Shown one piece after another: positions 41,683 through 48,799 of a stretch of 64,000 nt of DNA. This DNA comes from Mesorhizobium sp. M00.F.Ca.ET.216.01.1.1. GTDB lineage: Bacteria; Pseudomonadota; Alphaproteobacteria; Rhizobiales; Rhizobiaceae. Position 1 is the first letter of the stretch; each line of letters opens with the position of its first letter. The stretch spans positions 62,001 to 126,000 of the forward strand of contig NZ_SADR02000010.1 of the NCBI RefSeq assembly GCF_004010325.2, given 5' to 3'. Both the position numbers and the translations under genes were made by a program. The notes beneath the pieces were generated by a model. The model ran no database searches. It had not been told where the DNA came from and was given only the letters and a program-made list of their open reading frames with translations.

Positions 41683-43752
41683 GTGAACTCTCCTGCCAAC
41701 ATAACCGATCCGCTCGTGCTGTTCATGCCGTCCGGCAAGCGCGGGCGGTTTCCGGTCGGCACGCCGGTGCTCGATGCCGCGCGCCAGCTCGGCGTCTACG
41801 TCGAAAGCGTGTGCGGCGGACGCGCCACCTGCGGGCGCTGCCAGGTCGAGGTGCAGGAAGGCAATTTCGCCAAGCACAAGATCGTTTCCTCCAACGACCA
41901 CATTTCGCCTAAAGGGGCGAAGGAAGAGCGCTACGAGCGCGTGCGTGGCCTGCCCGAACGGCGCCGCCTGTCCTGCTCGGCGCAGATCCTCGGCGACCTC
42001 GTCGTCGACGTGCCGCAGGACACAGTCATCAACGCGCAGACCATCCGCAAGGACGCCGACACCAGGATCATTGCCCGCGATTCGGCAATACACATGTGCT
42101 ACGTCGAGATTGAAGAGCCCGACATGCACAAGCCGCTTGGCGATCTCGATCGCCTGAAGATCGCGCTGATGAAGGACTGGGGTCTCAAGAGCCTCGATTT
42201 CGACTTCCATCTGCTGCCGCAGGTGCAGGGCATATTGCGCAAGGGCAACTGGACAGCGACCGCAGCCATCCACAAGGACGCCGACAGCGAGACCGCGCGG
42301 GTCATTGCTTTGTGGCCGGGCCTCAAGAACGAGGCCTACGGGCTTGCCTGCGATATCGGCTCGACCACCATCGCCATGCATCTGGTGTCGCTGCTGTCCG
42401 GCCGCGTTGCCGCCTCGTCGGGCACGTCCAACCCGCAGATCCGCTTCGGCGAGGATCTGATGAGCCGCGTTTCCTACGTGATGATGAACCCGGACGGCCG
42501 CGAAGGCATGACGGTTGCCGTGCGCGAGGCAATCTCCGGCCTTGTCGACAAGGTCTGCGCGGAAGGCAATGTCCAGCGCAACGACATCCTGGATTCCGTC
42601 TTCGTCGGCAATCCGATCATGCATCACCTGTTCCTTGGCATCGATCCGACCGAACTCGGCGGCGCGCCCTTTGCGCTCGCTGTCTCGGGCGCCGTGCACA
42701 TCAAGGCGTCCGATCTCGGCCTGAAGCTCAACCAGGGCGCCCGGCTCTACATGCTGCCCTGCATTGCCGGCCATGTCGGCGCCGATGCGGCGGCGGTGAC
42801 GCTGTCGGAAGGCCCGCACCGCCAGGACGAGATGATGCTGATCGTCGATGTCGGCACCAATGCCGAGATCGTGCTCGGCAACCGCCAGCGAGTGGTGGCA
42901 GCCTCCTCGCCCACCGGCCCGGCCTTCGAGGGTGCGGAAATCTCCGGCGGCCAGCGCGCCGCGCCCGGTGCCATCGAGCGCGTGCGCATCGATCCGGAAA
43001 CGCTCGAACCGAAATACCGCGTCATCGGTTCGGAACGGTGGTCCGACGAGCCGGGCTTCCTCGACAGCGTGCAGGCGACCGGCGTCACCGGCATCTGCGG
43101 CTCCGGCATCATCGAGGTGGTCGCCGAGATGTATCTCGCCGGCATAATCTCCGAGGACGGCGTCATCGATGGATCGCTCGGCGCGCGCTCGCCGCGCGTC
43201 GTCACCAGTGGCCGCACCTTCTCCTACGTGCTGAAGGAAGGCGAGCCGAAGATCACCATCACCCAGACCGACGTGCGCGCCATCCAGCTTGCCAAGGCAG
43301 CACTCTATGCCGGCACCAAGCTGCTGATGGAAAAGCAGCATACCGATCATGTCGACCGCATCCATTTCGCCGGCGCCTTCGGCTCGTTCATCGATCCGAA
43401 ATACGCCATGGTGCTGGGACTGATCCCTGACTGCGACCTCGAGAAGGTCCAGGCTGTCGGCAATGCTGCCGGTGCCGGGGCACGCATGGCGCTCTTGAAC
43501 CGGGGCTATCGCCGTGAGATCGAAGAAACCGTAAGTCGGATCGAGAAGATCGAGACCGCGCTGGAGCCGAAATTCCAGGAGCATTTCGTTTACGCCATGG
43601 CGCTGCCGAACAAGATAGACCCGTTCCCGAAACTGTCGGCTGCGGTGAAACTCCCGCCCAGGAAGACCGTCAGCGAGGACGGCGTTGCTGGCGACGCCGC
43701 CCCGCGGCGGCGTTCGCGCGAAGGCCATGCCGCAAGGCGCAGCCGCGGATAA
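41683..43752 (+). CDS. RACo-like reductive activator of corrinoid protein: [2Fe-2S] ferredoxin + ASKHA domain
   Basis: A 689-residue protein. The N-terminal plant-type ferredoxin domain has Cys44, Cys50, Cys53 and Cys98 (CX5CX2C and a distal Cys). A middle region precedes a C-terminal ASKHA ATPase-like domain (DUF4445), whose phosphate motifs include LACDIGSTTIAMHL and LIVDVGTNAEIV. Such proteins use ATP and low-potential electrons to reduce inactive Co(II) corrinoid to Co(I). The N-terminal [2Fe-2S] layout matches RACo rather than RamA, which has C-terminal [4Fe-4S] clusters. The start is GTG 41683, 10 bp after the methyltransferase stop; GTG 41647 is possible. The Arg-rich C-tail resembles those of the MttB and MtgA proteins nearby. 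Confidence 0.92.
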   Translation: MNSPANITDPLVLFMPSGKRGRFPVGTPVLDAARQLGVYVESVCGGRATCGRCQVEVQEGNFAKHKIVSSNDHISPKGAKEERYERVRGLPERRRLSCSAQILGDLVVDVPQDTVINAQTIRKDADTRIIARDSAIHMCYVEIEEPDMHKPLGDLDRLKIALMKDWGLKSLDFDFHLLPQVQGILRKGNWTATAAIHKDADSETARVIALWPGLKNEAYGLACDIGSTTIAMHLVSLLSGRVAASSGTSNPQIRFGEDLMSRVSYVMMNPDGREGMTVAVREAISGLVDKVCAEGNVQRNDILDSVFVGNPIMHHLFLGIDPTELGGAPFALAVSGAVHIKASDLGLKLNQGARLYMLPCIAGHVGADAAAVTLSEGPHRQDEMMLIVDVGTNAEIVLGNRQRVVAASSPTGPAFEGAEISGGQRAAPGAIERVRIDPETLEPKYRVIGSERWSDEPGFLDSVQATGVTGICGSGIIEVVAEMYLAGIISEDGVIDGSLGARSPRVVTSGRTFSYVLKEGEPKITITQTDVRAIQLAKAALYAGTKLLMEKQHTDHVDRIHFAGAFGSFIDPKYAMVLGLIPDCDLEKVQAVGNAAGAGARMALLNRGYRREIEETVSRIEKIETALEPKFQEHFVYAMALPNKIDPFPKLSAAVKLPPRKTVSEDGVAGDAAPRRRSREGHAARRSRG

Positions 43753-43753
43753 A

Positions 43754-43803
43754 AAAGACCCAGGTACTATCGCACGTCGTCCATGAAGTGCTTCCTGGTC
43801 TTT
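43754..43803 (+). terminator. Stem-loop after the RACo-like gene
   Basis: Arms AAAGACCCAGG (43754-43764) and CCTGGTCTTT (43794-43803) pair over 10 bp with one bulged C and a 29-nt loop, right after the stop codon. There is only a short T-run. It is the likely 3' end of the corrinoid operon. The remaining 3' part of the 327-bp gap holds two more hairpins, listed next, and no other gene I can support. Confidence 0.5.
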
Positions 43804-43942
43804 GCGCTGCCCCTCAACCGGCTGCCGCCACCCGTTTAGTCGATGTGGGGCGGCGCCAACTTTCTGATTGAACTGATTGAGAGCAGCCAATCTCGCGCGC
43901 CGGTCAGCTCAAATCACCATTCGATTTCATATGTATGCAAAT

Positions 43943-44057
43943 GTTTCCAGATCATGCAGATCTGGAAACGAAGACGCTGTTTTCGCGAAATTCGGCCGAT
44001 ACATGCGCGGCGCATTTAACAGGTATCGAACGGCGGCAGAGGATATTTCTGCCGCCG
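43943..44057 (+). promoter_or_regulatory. Two perfect hairpins in the leader of the first 61-aa micro-protein
   Basis: Hairpin A has 11-bp perfect arms GTTTCCAGATC / GATCTGGAAAC around a 5-nt loop (43943-43969). Hairpin B has 10-bp perfect arms CGGCGGCAGA / TCTGCCGCCG around a 7-nt loop (44031-44057), ending about 10 bp before the AAGGGAG ribosome-binding site. They suggest a structured 5' UTR controlling translation or stability of the gene at 44080. Confidence 0.5.
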
Positions 44058-44079
44058 TAACGTTTCAAGGGAGACAACA

Positions 44080-44265
44080 ATGTCGATGTTCGAAAGTCTT
44101 GGCCGCTATGCCGCGGCCATCAAACATGCACACAACAGGAACAGGTCCGTCCGGACTCTAAACAGCCTGCCGCCCGAAATCCAGAAGGACATCGGTTGGC
44201 CCGCCTCGCCTCCCAGTGACCCGCAGGCGGCCCTCGCGGCACTGCTCCTGGGCTCCGCGCGCTGA
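44080..44265 (+). CDS. 61-aa DUF1127-like micro-protein, paralog A
   Basis: A 61-residue basic protein with a helical N-terminal half. Its LPPEIQKDIGWP segment resembles the RELxDIG ending of DUF1127 proteins, a family of small, often RNA-associated proteins in alphaproteobacteria. It has the same length and the same (I/L)QKDIGWP core as the product of 46649-46834, so they are paralogs. A strong AAGGGAG site lies upstream. The leader has two perfect hairpins. The function is unknown. Confidence 0.75.
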   Translation: MSMFESLGRYAAAIKHAHNRNRSVRTLNSLPPEIQKDIGWPASPPSDPQAALAALLLGSAR

Positions 44266-44530
44266 TGACCTTCGCCGACAAATGCATACTGCTTGGCCTG
44301 CGCCGGGAACGTCATGCGGCCCCGGCGGGCGACAACAAGCTGGGTGCCGCACTGCTGCCTAGGGGCTGAGACTGCGGCGGCCGCGAGCAGGCCAAATGTT
44401 TGCCCTGGTCACCAGCCGGATCACACAACCGTGTTGAGATCGCGCAAATCTTGACTTTTTGGATGAAGGCACAATCTTCGAAACAGTGGGGGAATTCTCT
44501 TGTCGGCTGTGCCGAAATCCGTGTATCTGC

Positions 44531-45511
44531 ATGCCCAGTCTCAAAAGTTATGTCGTGTCGTACGTTCTCAGGTACAGCCGCAAGAAGGCCTTTTCCAGCC
44601 CGGAAAACCTGCAGCGTTGGATTGCCTATGCCCGCAAGACGGAGACCCATCAGCCGCCCGCGTCACTGCGGTCGCAGCTCGACATCAAAACGCGCACCGT
44701 GGGCGGCTTCCCCGCATACGAGATCGCTCCCAAACCCGGTGAACGGAAGCGGATTCTCTACCTGCACGGTGGCGCCTATGTCTTTCAAATCACATCCTAC
44801 CACTGGCGACTGATCGCCGATATGGCCGACCGGCTGGGGTTCGGTTTTACCGTGCCGATCTATCCGATCGCTCCGGAGTACGACTTCCATGCCATGTTCG
44901 GCATGGTTGGGGACGTCTACCGGCAGATGCTCGACGAAACGGACGCGCAGGACATCGTCTTCATGGGTGATTCCGCCGGCGGCAACATGGCCGTGGTACT
45001 GACTATGATGGCTGCGCAAGAAGGCCTGCCCTTGCCGTTGCGCCACGTGCTGATCTCGCCTGGCCTCGACGTGTCGCTCACCAATCCCGAAATCTTCGAG
45101 GCGGAGCGGAATGACCCTTGGCTGGGCATTGCCGGCGGACTGGAAGCGATCCGGCTTTACAGCGCCGGCATAGATCCCAGCGATTGGCGTATCAGCCCGA
45201 TATACGGCGATCTTTCGGTACTGCCGAAAACACTGCTGCTGACCGGATCGCGCGATATGCTCACCCCCGACAATCTGGTCTTTGCGCAGAAGGCTCGAGC
45301 TGCCGGCGTCGAGGTGGAGGTCGTCTACGAGGAAGGCATGTTCCACGCCTGGCCACTGATCGACATGCCTGAGGCGCGACGTGCACGCGACAGCATCGTG
45401 GCGTTTTTGACCAGCGAAACCGAAAGATATCAGGCCAAGGCCGGCGAATTGTTACTGCAACGGCCAGATCGCGATTTGGCCGCTCGCGACATCGCTGCGC
45501 CGTTGAGATAG
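44531..45511 (+). CDS. Alpha/beta hydrolase, hormone-sensitive lipase family
   Basis: A 326-residue hydrolase. It has the oxyanion motif LHGGAYVF (HGGA, about residue 77), nucleophile elbow FMGDSAGGN (Ser near 143), probable acid in TGSRDMLTPD and histidine in EGMFHAWPL. These mark the HSL/family IV esterase group. It is cytosolic, without a signal peptide. Start ATG 44531 (MPSLKSYVV) is chosen; the open frame from 44459 crosses a region without coding character, and no strong site precedes either. Substrates would be short acyl esters. It lies between the micro-protein gene and a convergent LysR-type regulator, which might control it. Confidence 0.86.
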   Translation: MPSLKSYVVSYVLRYSRKKAFSSPENLQRWIAYARKTETHQPPASLRSQLDIKTRTVGGFPAYEIAPKPGERKRILYLHGGAYVFQITSYHWRLIADMADRLGFGFTVPIYPIAPEYDFHAMFGMVGDVYRQMLDETDAQDIVFMGDSAGGNMAVVLTMMAAQEGLPLPLRHVLISPGLDVSLTNPEIFEAERNDPWLGIAGGLEAIRLYSAGIDPSDWRISPIYGDLSVLPKTLLLTGSRDMLTPDNLVFAQKARAAGVEVEVVYEEGMFHAWPLIDMPEARRARDSIVAFLTSETERYQAKAGELLLQRPDRDLAARDIAAPLR

Positions 45512-45523
45512 TCCTGGCCTAGG

Positions 45524-46423
45524 TCAGAACTTCCCGGTCTCCCTGAACAACTCGAAGGTCGCGCGAATGTGGTCGGCGACCGCCTTCACCGGTGCGCTGG
45601 CGTCCGGCGCCACGACCATGGCAAGGTTGTAGGTACCGATATCAGGCATGCCGTCTTTCGGGCAAAGCTCGACCATGTCGTTGCCGAGGAACGACTTCGG
45701 CAGCGGCGCCACCGCAAGATCGGACATGATCGCGGCGCGCTGGCCGGCTGTATGCGCACTCATATAGGCGATGCGGTAATTGCGGCCTTCGCGACCAAGC
45801 GCCTCGAGAGCTCCAGCTCGCCACGCGCAGCCTTCTTCCCACAAGGAAACCGGCAGTGGCTCACGTAGATGCGCGCAGCCACCCTTGGCGCCTGCCCAGA
45901 CAATCGGTTCGGTGAGCAGCACTTCAGCGCCGACAGCGCTGGTCTTGTAGGAGTTGGTCAGCAGCGTGATATCGAGTGCCCGGTCGTCCATGCGCCGGCG
46001 CAGATTGACGCTCTGGTCGATAGTGACATCGACCGCGATCGAAGGGTGCGACTGCGCGAAACGCTTCAACACGTGCGGCAGGACGCGCTCGCCATAGTCG
46101 TCCGGCGAGCCGAGCCGCACCACTCCGACAATGTCGGGGATGATGAACTTCGACACCACTTCCCGGTTGATCGAAAGCAGCCGGCGGGCATAGCCGAGCA
46201 GCATCTCGCCATCCGTGGTCAGCGTCACCGACCGCGCGTCGCGCGCGAACACCGAACGGCCGAGAATGTCCTCCAGTTTCTTGATCTGCATGGAGACGGC
46301 CGATGGCGTGCGGAAGACGGCATTGGCCGCGGTTGTGAAACTGCCGGTCTCGGCAATCGCCACGAAAGTACGCAAAACGTCGAGATCGAGCAACGGCAAC
46401 GGATGATTGAGCGGGGCATTCAT
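45524..46423 (-). CDS. LysR-family transcriptional regulator (LrhA-like)
   Basis: A 299-residue LysR-type regulator. The winged helix-turn-helix (about 12-71) contains TFVAIAETGSFTTAANAVFRTPSAVSMQ split by its turn, and a substrate-binding domain spans about 95-290. The N-terminal LDLDVLRTFVAI resembles the LrhA/PecT subgroup. It converges on the lipase-like gene with a 12-bp gap and is divergent from paralog B of the micro-protein, with a 225-bp shared upstream region. Targets and ligand are unknown. Confidence 0.9.
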   Translation of the reverse strand: MNAPLNHPLPLLDLDVLRTFVAIAETGSFTTAANAVFRTPSAVSMQIKKLEDILGRSVFARDARSVTLTTDGEMLLGYARRLLSINREVVSKFIIPDIVGVVRLGSPDDYGERVLPHVLKRFAQSHPSIAVDVTIDQSVNLRRRMDDRALDITLLTNSYKTSAVGAEVLLTEPIVWAGAKGGCAHLREPLPVSLWEEGCAWRAGALEALGREGRNYRIAYMSAHTAGQRAAIMSDLAVAPLPKSFLGNDMVELCPKDGMPDIGTYNLAMVVAPDASAPVKAVADHIRATFELFRETGKF

Positions 46424-46648
46424 CGGAAGTAGCCTTCAATTTTTCTGATGCAAACCATCATTCCATTTCGTTTGATTGAACATCAGTTTGGGAGGATAGT
46501 CAACTCCATCGAAGCGGAACGTATCAATAGCGGTCACGAAGCGACCATGACACCGACCTGCGACCTGAAATGAAGCTGAAACAAACCGGTTGTAATCCCT
46601 GACGAAGCCAGCGCCGGACACTTCCGGCCCAACACGAAGGAGAATGAG

Positions 46649-46834
46649 ATGTCTATCCTGTCATCCATCGGTCGGCTCGCGACCGAATTCAGCGCAGCCC
46701 GCGCCCGCTACCAGACCGAACGCGCCATCCATGCGCTGCCGATCGAACTGCAGAAGGATATCGGCTGGCCCGAAGCTGCCGATGCCAGGACTGGCGCCCG
46801 CCACGGTGTCGGATCCTGGGCTGGAGCGAAGTAG
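46649..46834 (+). CDS. 61-aa DUF1127-like micro-protein, paralog B
   Basis: A 61-residue protein with LPIELQKDIGWPEAA near the centre, matching paralog A (44080-44265) in length, N-terminus (MSI versus MSM) and the QKDIGWP core; the remaining residues differ. AAGGAG lies 8 bp before ATG 46649. A 6-bp GCCGGA/TCCGGC hairpin (46613-46628) sits in the leader. It is closed by a strong terminator at 46855. It is divergent from the LysR gene. It is probably expressed alone; function unknown. Confidence 0.75.
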   Translation: MSILSSIGRLATEFSAARARYQTERAIHALPIELQKDIGWPEAADARTGARHGVGSWAGAK

Positions 46835-46854
46835 ACCGTGTGTATCAAGAGCTG

Positions 46855-46889
46855 AAGGCCTGCCGCGCAGACCGCTCGGCAGGCCTTTT
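46855..46889 (+). terminator. Intrinsic terminator after micro-protein B
   Basis: Perfect 11-bp arms AAGGCCTGCCG / CGGCAGGCCTT with an 11-nt loop, followed by TT and ACTTT. The rest of the 332-bp gap to 47167 shows only a small TGGGCA/TGCCCA hairpin near 47010 and no gene I can support. Confidence 0.85.
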
Positions 46890-47166
46890 ACTTTGTAGTC
46901 AAATGATTTTCGGAGCCATGTTCCCGCCGCATGGCGCATATGAGCAAGCCGCATAGCAGCTCATTTTCTCAATAACGCGTTGTAAATAATCGTAAATCCT
47001 GGGCAGATTGCCCAAAATTATCGCAGCCGGTGTCGCTTTTCATATCAAGTGCTTCGCTTTTGCGATTTAGTTTTCCCTCACGCAAGACTATATCGACGCC
47101 AGCAAACGAGCTGCCCCACTCCATCAAGCGAAGGCGACCCGTCTGAGCAACCGAATGGAGATGATC

Positions 47167-47301
47167 ATGAAGCTTTTTGCCCGCCTCTTCCCCCGCCGTG
47201 AAATGAACCTGACCACCGCGCTCGAGCGCCAGCGCCTTGCCAACACCATGCCCGGCCAGACCGGCGCCATGGCTGCCGCGCGCCTCGGCTTCGTTGCCTG
47301 A
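47167..47301 (+). CDS. Small basic peptide (44 aa)
   Basis: A 44-residue frame beginning MKLFARLFPRRE and ending ARLGFVA, rich in Arg, Leu and Ala, probably an amphipathic helix. ATG 47167 has GGAG 6 bp upstream; an in-frame ATG at 47161 abuts that site directly. No family is recognised. It is comparable in size to the micro-proteins nearby but not clearly related. It could be a genuine small protein or a leader peptide; there is a 286-bp gap after it before the GlxA-type regulator. Confidence 0.45.
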   Translation: MKLFARLFPRREMNLTTALERQRLANTMPGQTGAMAAARLGFVA

Positions 47302-47460
47302 TCCAACAACTTTTCGAGCGGCACTCCCTGCCGCTGCATCGAAGTTGATCCCAGCGCCGCTTCGGCCTTGCCGAGGCGGCGTTTTCGCTTCGCGTCGGCC
47401 ACGTCCTGCACCTTGCTCGTTTTGGCAGCATGTTGTGCCCGCCGCGCAGAGCAATTGCCC

Positions 47461-47482
47461 ATTTGCGACCCATGTCGCAAAT
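47461..47482. promoter_or_regulatory. Perfect ATTTGCGAC/GTCGCAAAT palindrome upstream of the GlxA-type regulator
   Basis: Nine-bp perfect arms with a CCAT spacer, about 106 bp upstream of the GTG start. The half-site recurs at the mttB2/mttC promoter, the MetV operon upstream region and the second DMGDH-like gene. It is a likely operator, possibly for autoregulation. Confidence 0.5.
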
Positions 47483-47531
47483 TTAATCTTCTCACGGCCG
47501 CCTAGCCGATTGACATGAATGGTTTTTCCTG

Positions 47532-47555
47532 ATGTCGCTATGCTGTTAGCGACAT
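47532..47555. promoter_or_regulatory. ATGTCGCT-N8-AGCGACAT inverted repeat in the GlxA-type regulator leader
   Basis: Perfect 8-bp arms (47532-47539, 47548-47555) separated by 8 bp, 32 bp before the GTG start. It shares the GTCGC core with the upstream palindrome, so it may be a second binding site for the same protein or a leader hairpin. Confidence 0.45.
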
Positions 47556-47587
47556 TCTGTTCGCGTCATGGCTGCGTGAGGTTTCCC

Positions 47588-48589
47588 GTGAATGCCGTAA
47601 AGCATCCGATCAGGCGATCGTTTGTGTTCTTCCTCGTCCCCGATTTCACCATGATCGCTTTTGCGACGGCGCTCGACCCGCTGCGCTCGGCCAACCGGAT
47701 GCTCGGCTACGAGGCCTACCGCTGGCGCCTCGCCAGCATCGACGGCAAGCCTGTGCGCGCCTCGAACGGCGTCGAATGCGCCGTCAACACCTCGCTTGAG
47801 GAAGAGCGCAAGAAGATGGCCGGGCCGGAACGGCCGAACATGGCGATCGTCTGCAGCGGCATCAATGTCGAGCAATATCACAACAAATCGACGTTCGCCT
47901 GGCTGCGTGAGGAATACAATCGCGGCGTCGCCGTCGGCGGCCTGTGCACCGGTGCGCATATCCTGGCTGCCGCCGGCCTGTTGTCCAACAAGCGCTGTGC
48001 CATCCACTGGGAGAACCTGCCGGGCTTTTCCGAGGCGTTCCCGAAGGCCAATGTCTTTGCCGACCTCTTCGAGATCGACCAGAACATCTACACTTGCGCC
48101 GGCGGCACCGCGGCACTCGACATGATGCTGAAGCTGATCGGCGACGATTTCGACGAGAGCCTCGTCAACCGGGTGTGCGAACAGGTGCTGACCGACCGTG
48201 TGCGCAGCCCGACCGACCGCCAGCGCCTGCCGCTGCGCGCACGCCTCGGCGTGCAGAACTCCAAGGTGCTGACCATCATCGAGCTGATGGAGGCGAACCT
48301 TTCCGAGCCGCTGTCGCTGATCGAGATCGCCGATCATGTCGATCTGTCGCGCCGTCAGATCGAGCGCCTGTTCCGCACCGAGATGGGCAGGTCCCCTGCC
48401 CGCTACTATCTGGAGATCCGGCTCGACCGGGCAAGGCACCTGCTGATCCAGTCGTCGCTGCCGGTGGTCGAAGTGGCGGTCGCCTGCGGCTTCGTCTCCG
48501 CCTCGCATTTCTCCAAATGCTATCGCGAGCTCTACGCCCGCTCGCCGCAGCAGGAGCGCGTCGACCGCAAGCAGCTTTTGGCGGCCTGA
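47588..48589 (+). CDS. GlxA-family AraC-type transcriptional regulator (GbdR-like)
   Basis: A 333-residue regulator with an N-terminal DJ-1/PfpI-like amidotransferase-fold domain (about 10-190, with GGLCTGAHILAAAGLL) and a C-terminal AraC/XylS DNA-binding domain (about 225-325, two helix-turn-helices, for example LSLIEIADHVDLSRRQIERL). This architecture is shared with GbdR and related activators of glycine betaine, carnitine and dimethylglycine catabolism. Given the surrounding onium-catabolism genes it is the best candidate pathway activator. Start GTG 47588 has GAGG 6 bp upstream; an ATG at 47519 would add 23 residues of poor quality. Its own promoter carries palindromes that recur near target genes. 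Confidence 0.88.
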   Translation: MNAVKHPIRRSFVFFLVPDFTMIAFATALDPLRSANRMLGYEAYRWRLASIDGKPVRASNGVECAVNTSLEEERKKMAGPERPNMAIVCSGINVEQYHNKSTFAWLREEYNRGVAVGGLCTGAHILAAAGLLSNKRCAIHWENLPGFSEAFPKANVFADLFEIDQNIYTCAGGTAALDMMLKLIGDDFDESLVNRVCEQVLTDRVRSPTDRQRLPLRARLGVQNSKVLTIIELMEANLSEPLSLIEIADHVDLSRRQIERLFRTEMGRSPARYYLEIRLDRARHLLIQSSLPVVEVAVACGFVSASHFSKCYRELYARSPQQERVDRKQLLAA

Positions 48590-48799
48590 TCGGGCCGCCA
48601 GCCAAGAGAGACCTTTTTGGGTCAAAACCCAATCACTCTGACGACCGAGTTTCCGCCCTTCCTGTGTCGGACATCGCTGAACGTAACCGGTGGGCCGACT
48701 GTCGCGTCCTGACCCGCCTCCTCATCGTGCCGGCCGGGGCCTTCGTTGGCCCATAGCCGGTACGGCACAGCACGTGCCGGTCTTACGAGCGGCCCCTCG

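Noticed and set aside
41596-43890. A 764-codon open frame antisense to the RACo-like gene
   Set aside because: High-GC antisense shadow with random composition; the plus strand shows clear ferredoxin and ASKHA motifs.
48590-48799. GC-rich inverted repeats (GCCGGCC/GGCCCC types) in the gap after the GlxA-type regulator
   Set aside because: Short, imperfect and without a T-tract; not distinguishable from random high-GC pairing.
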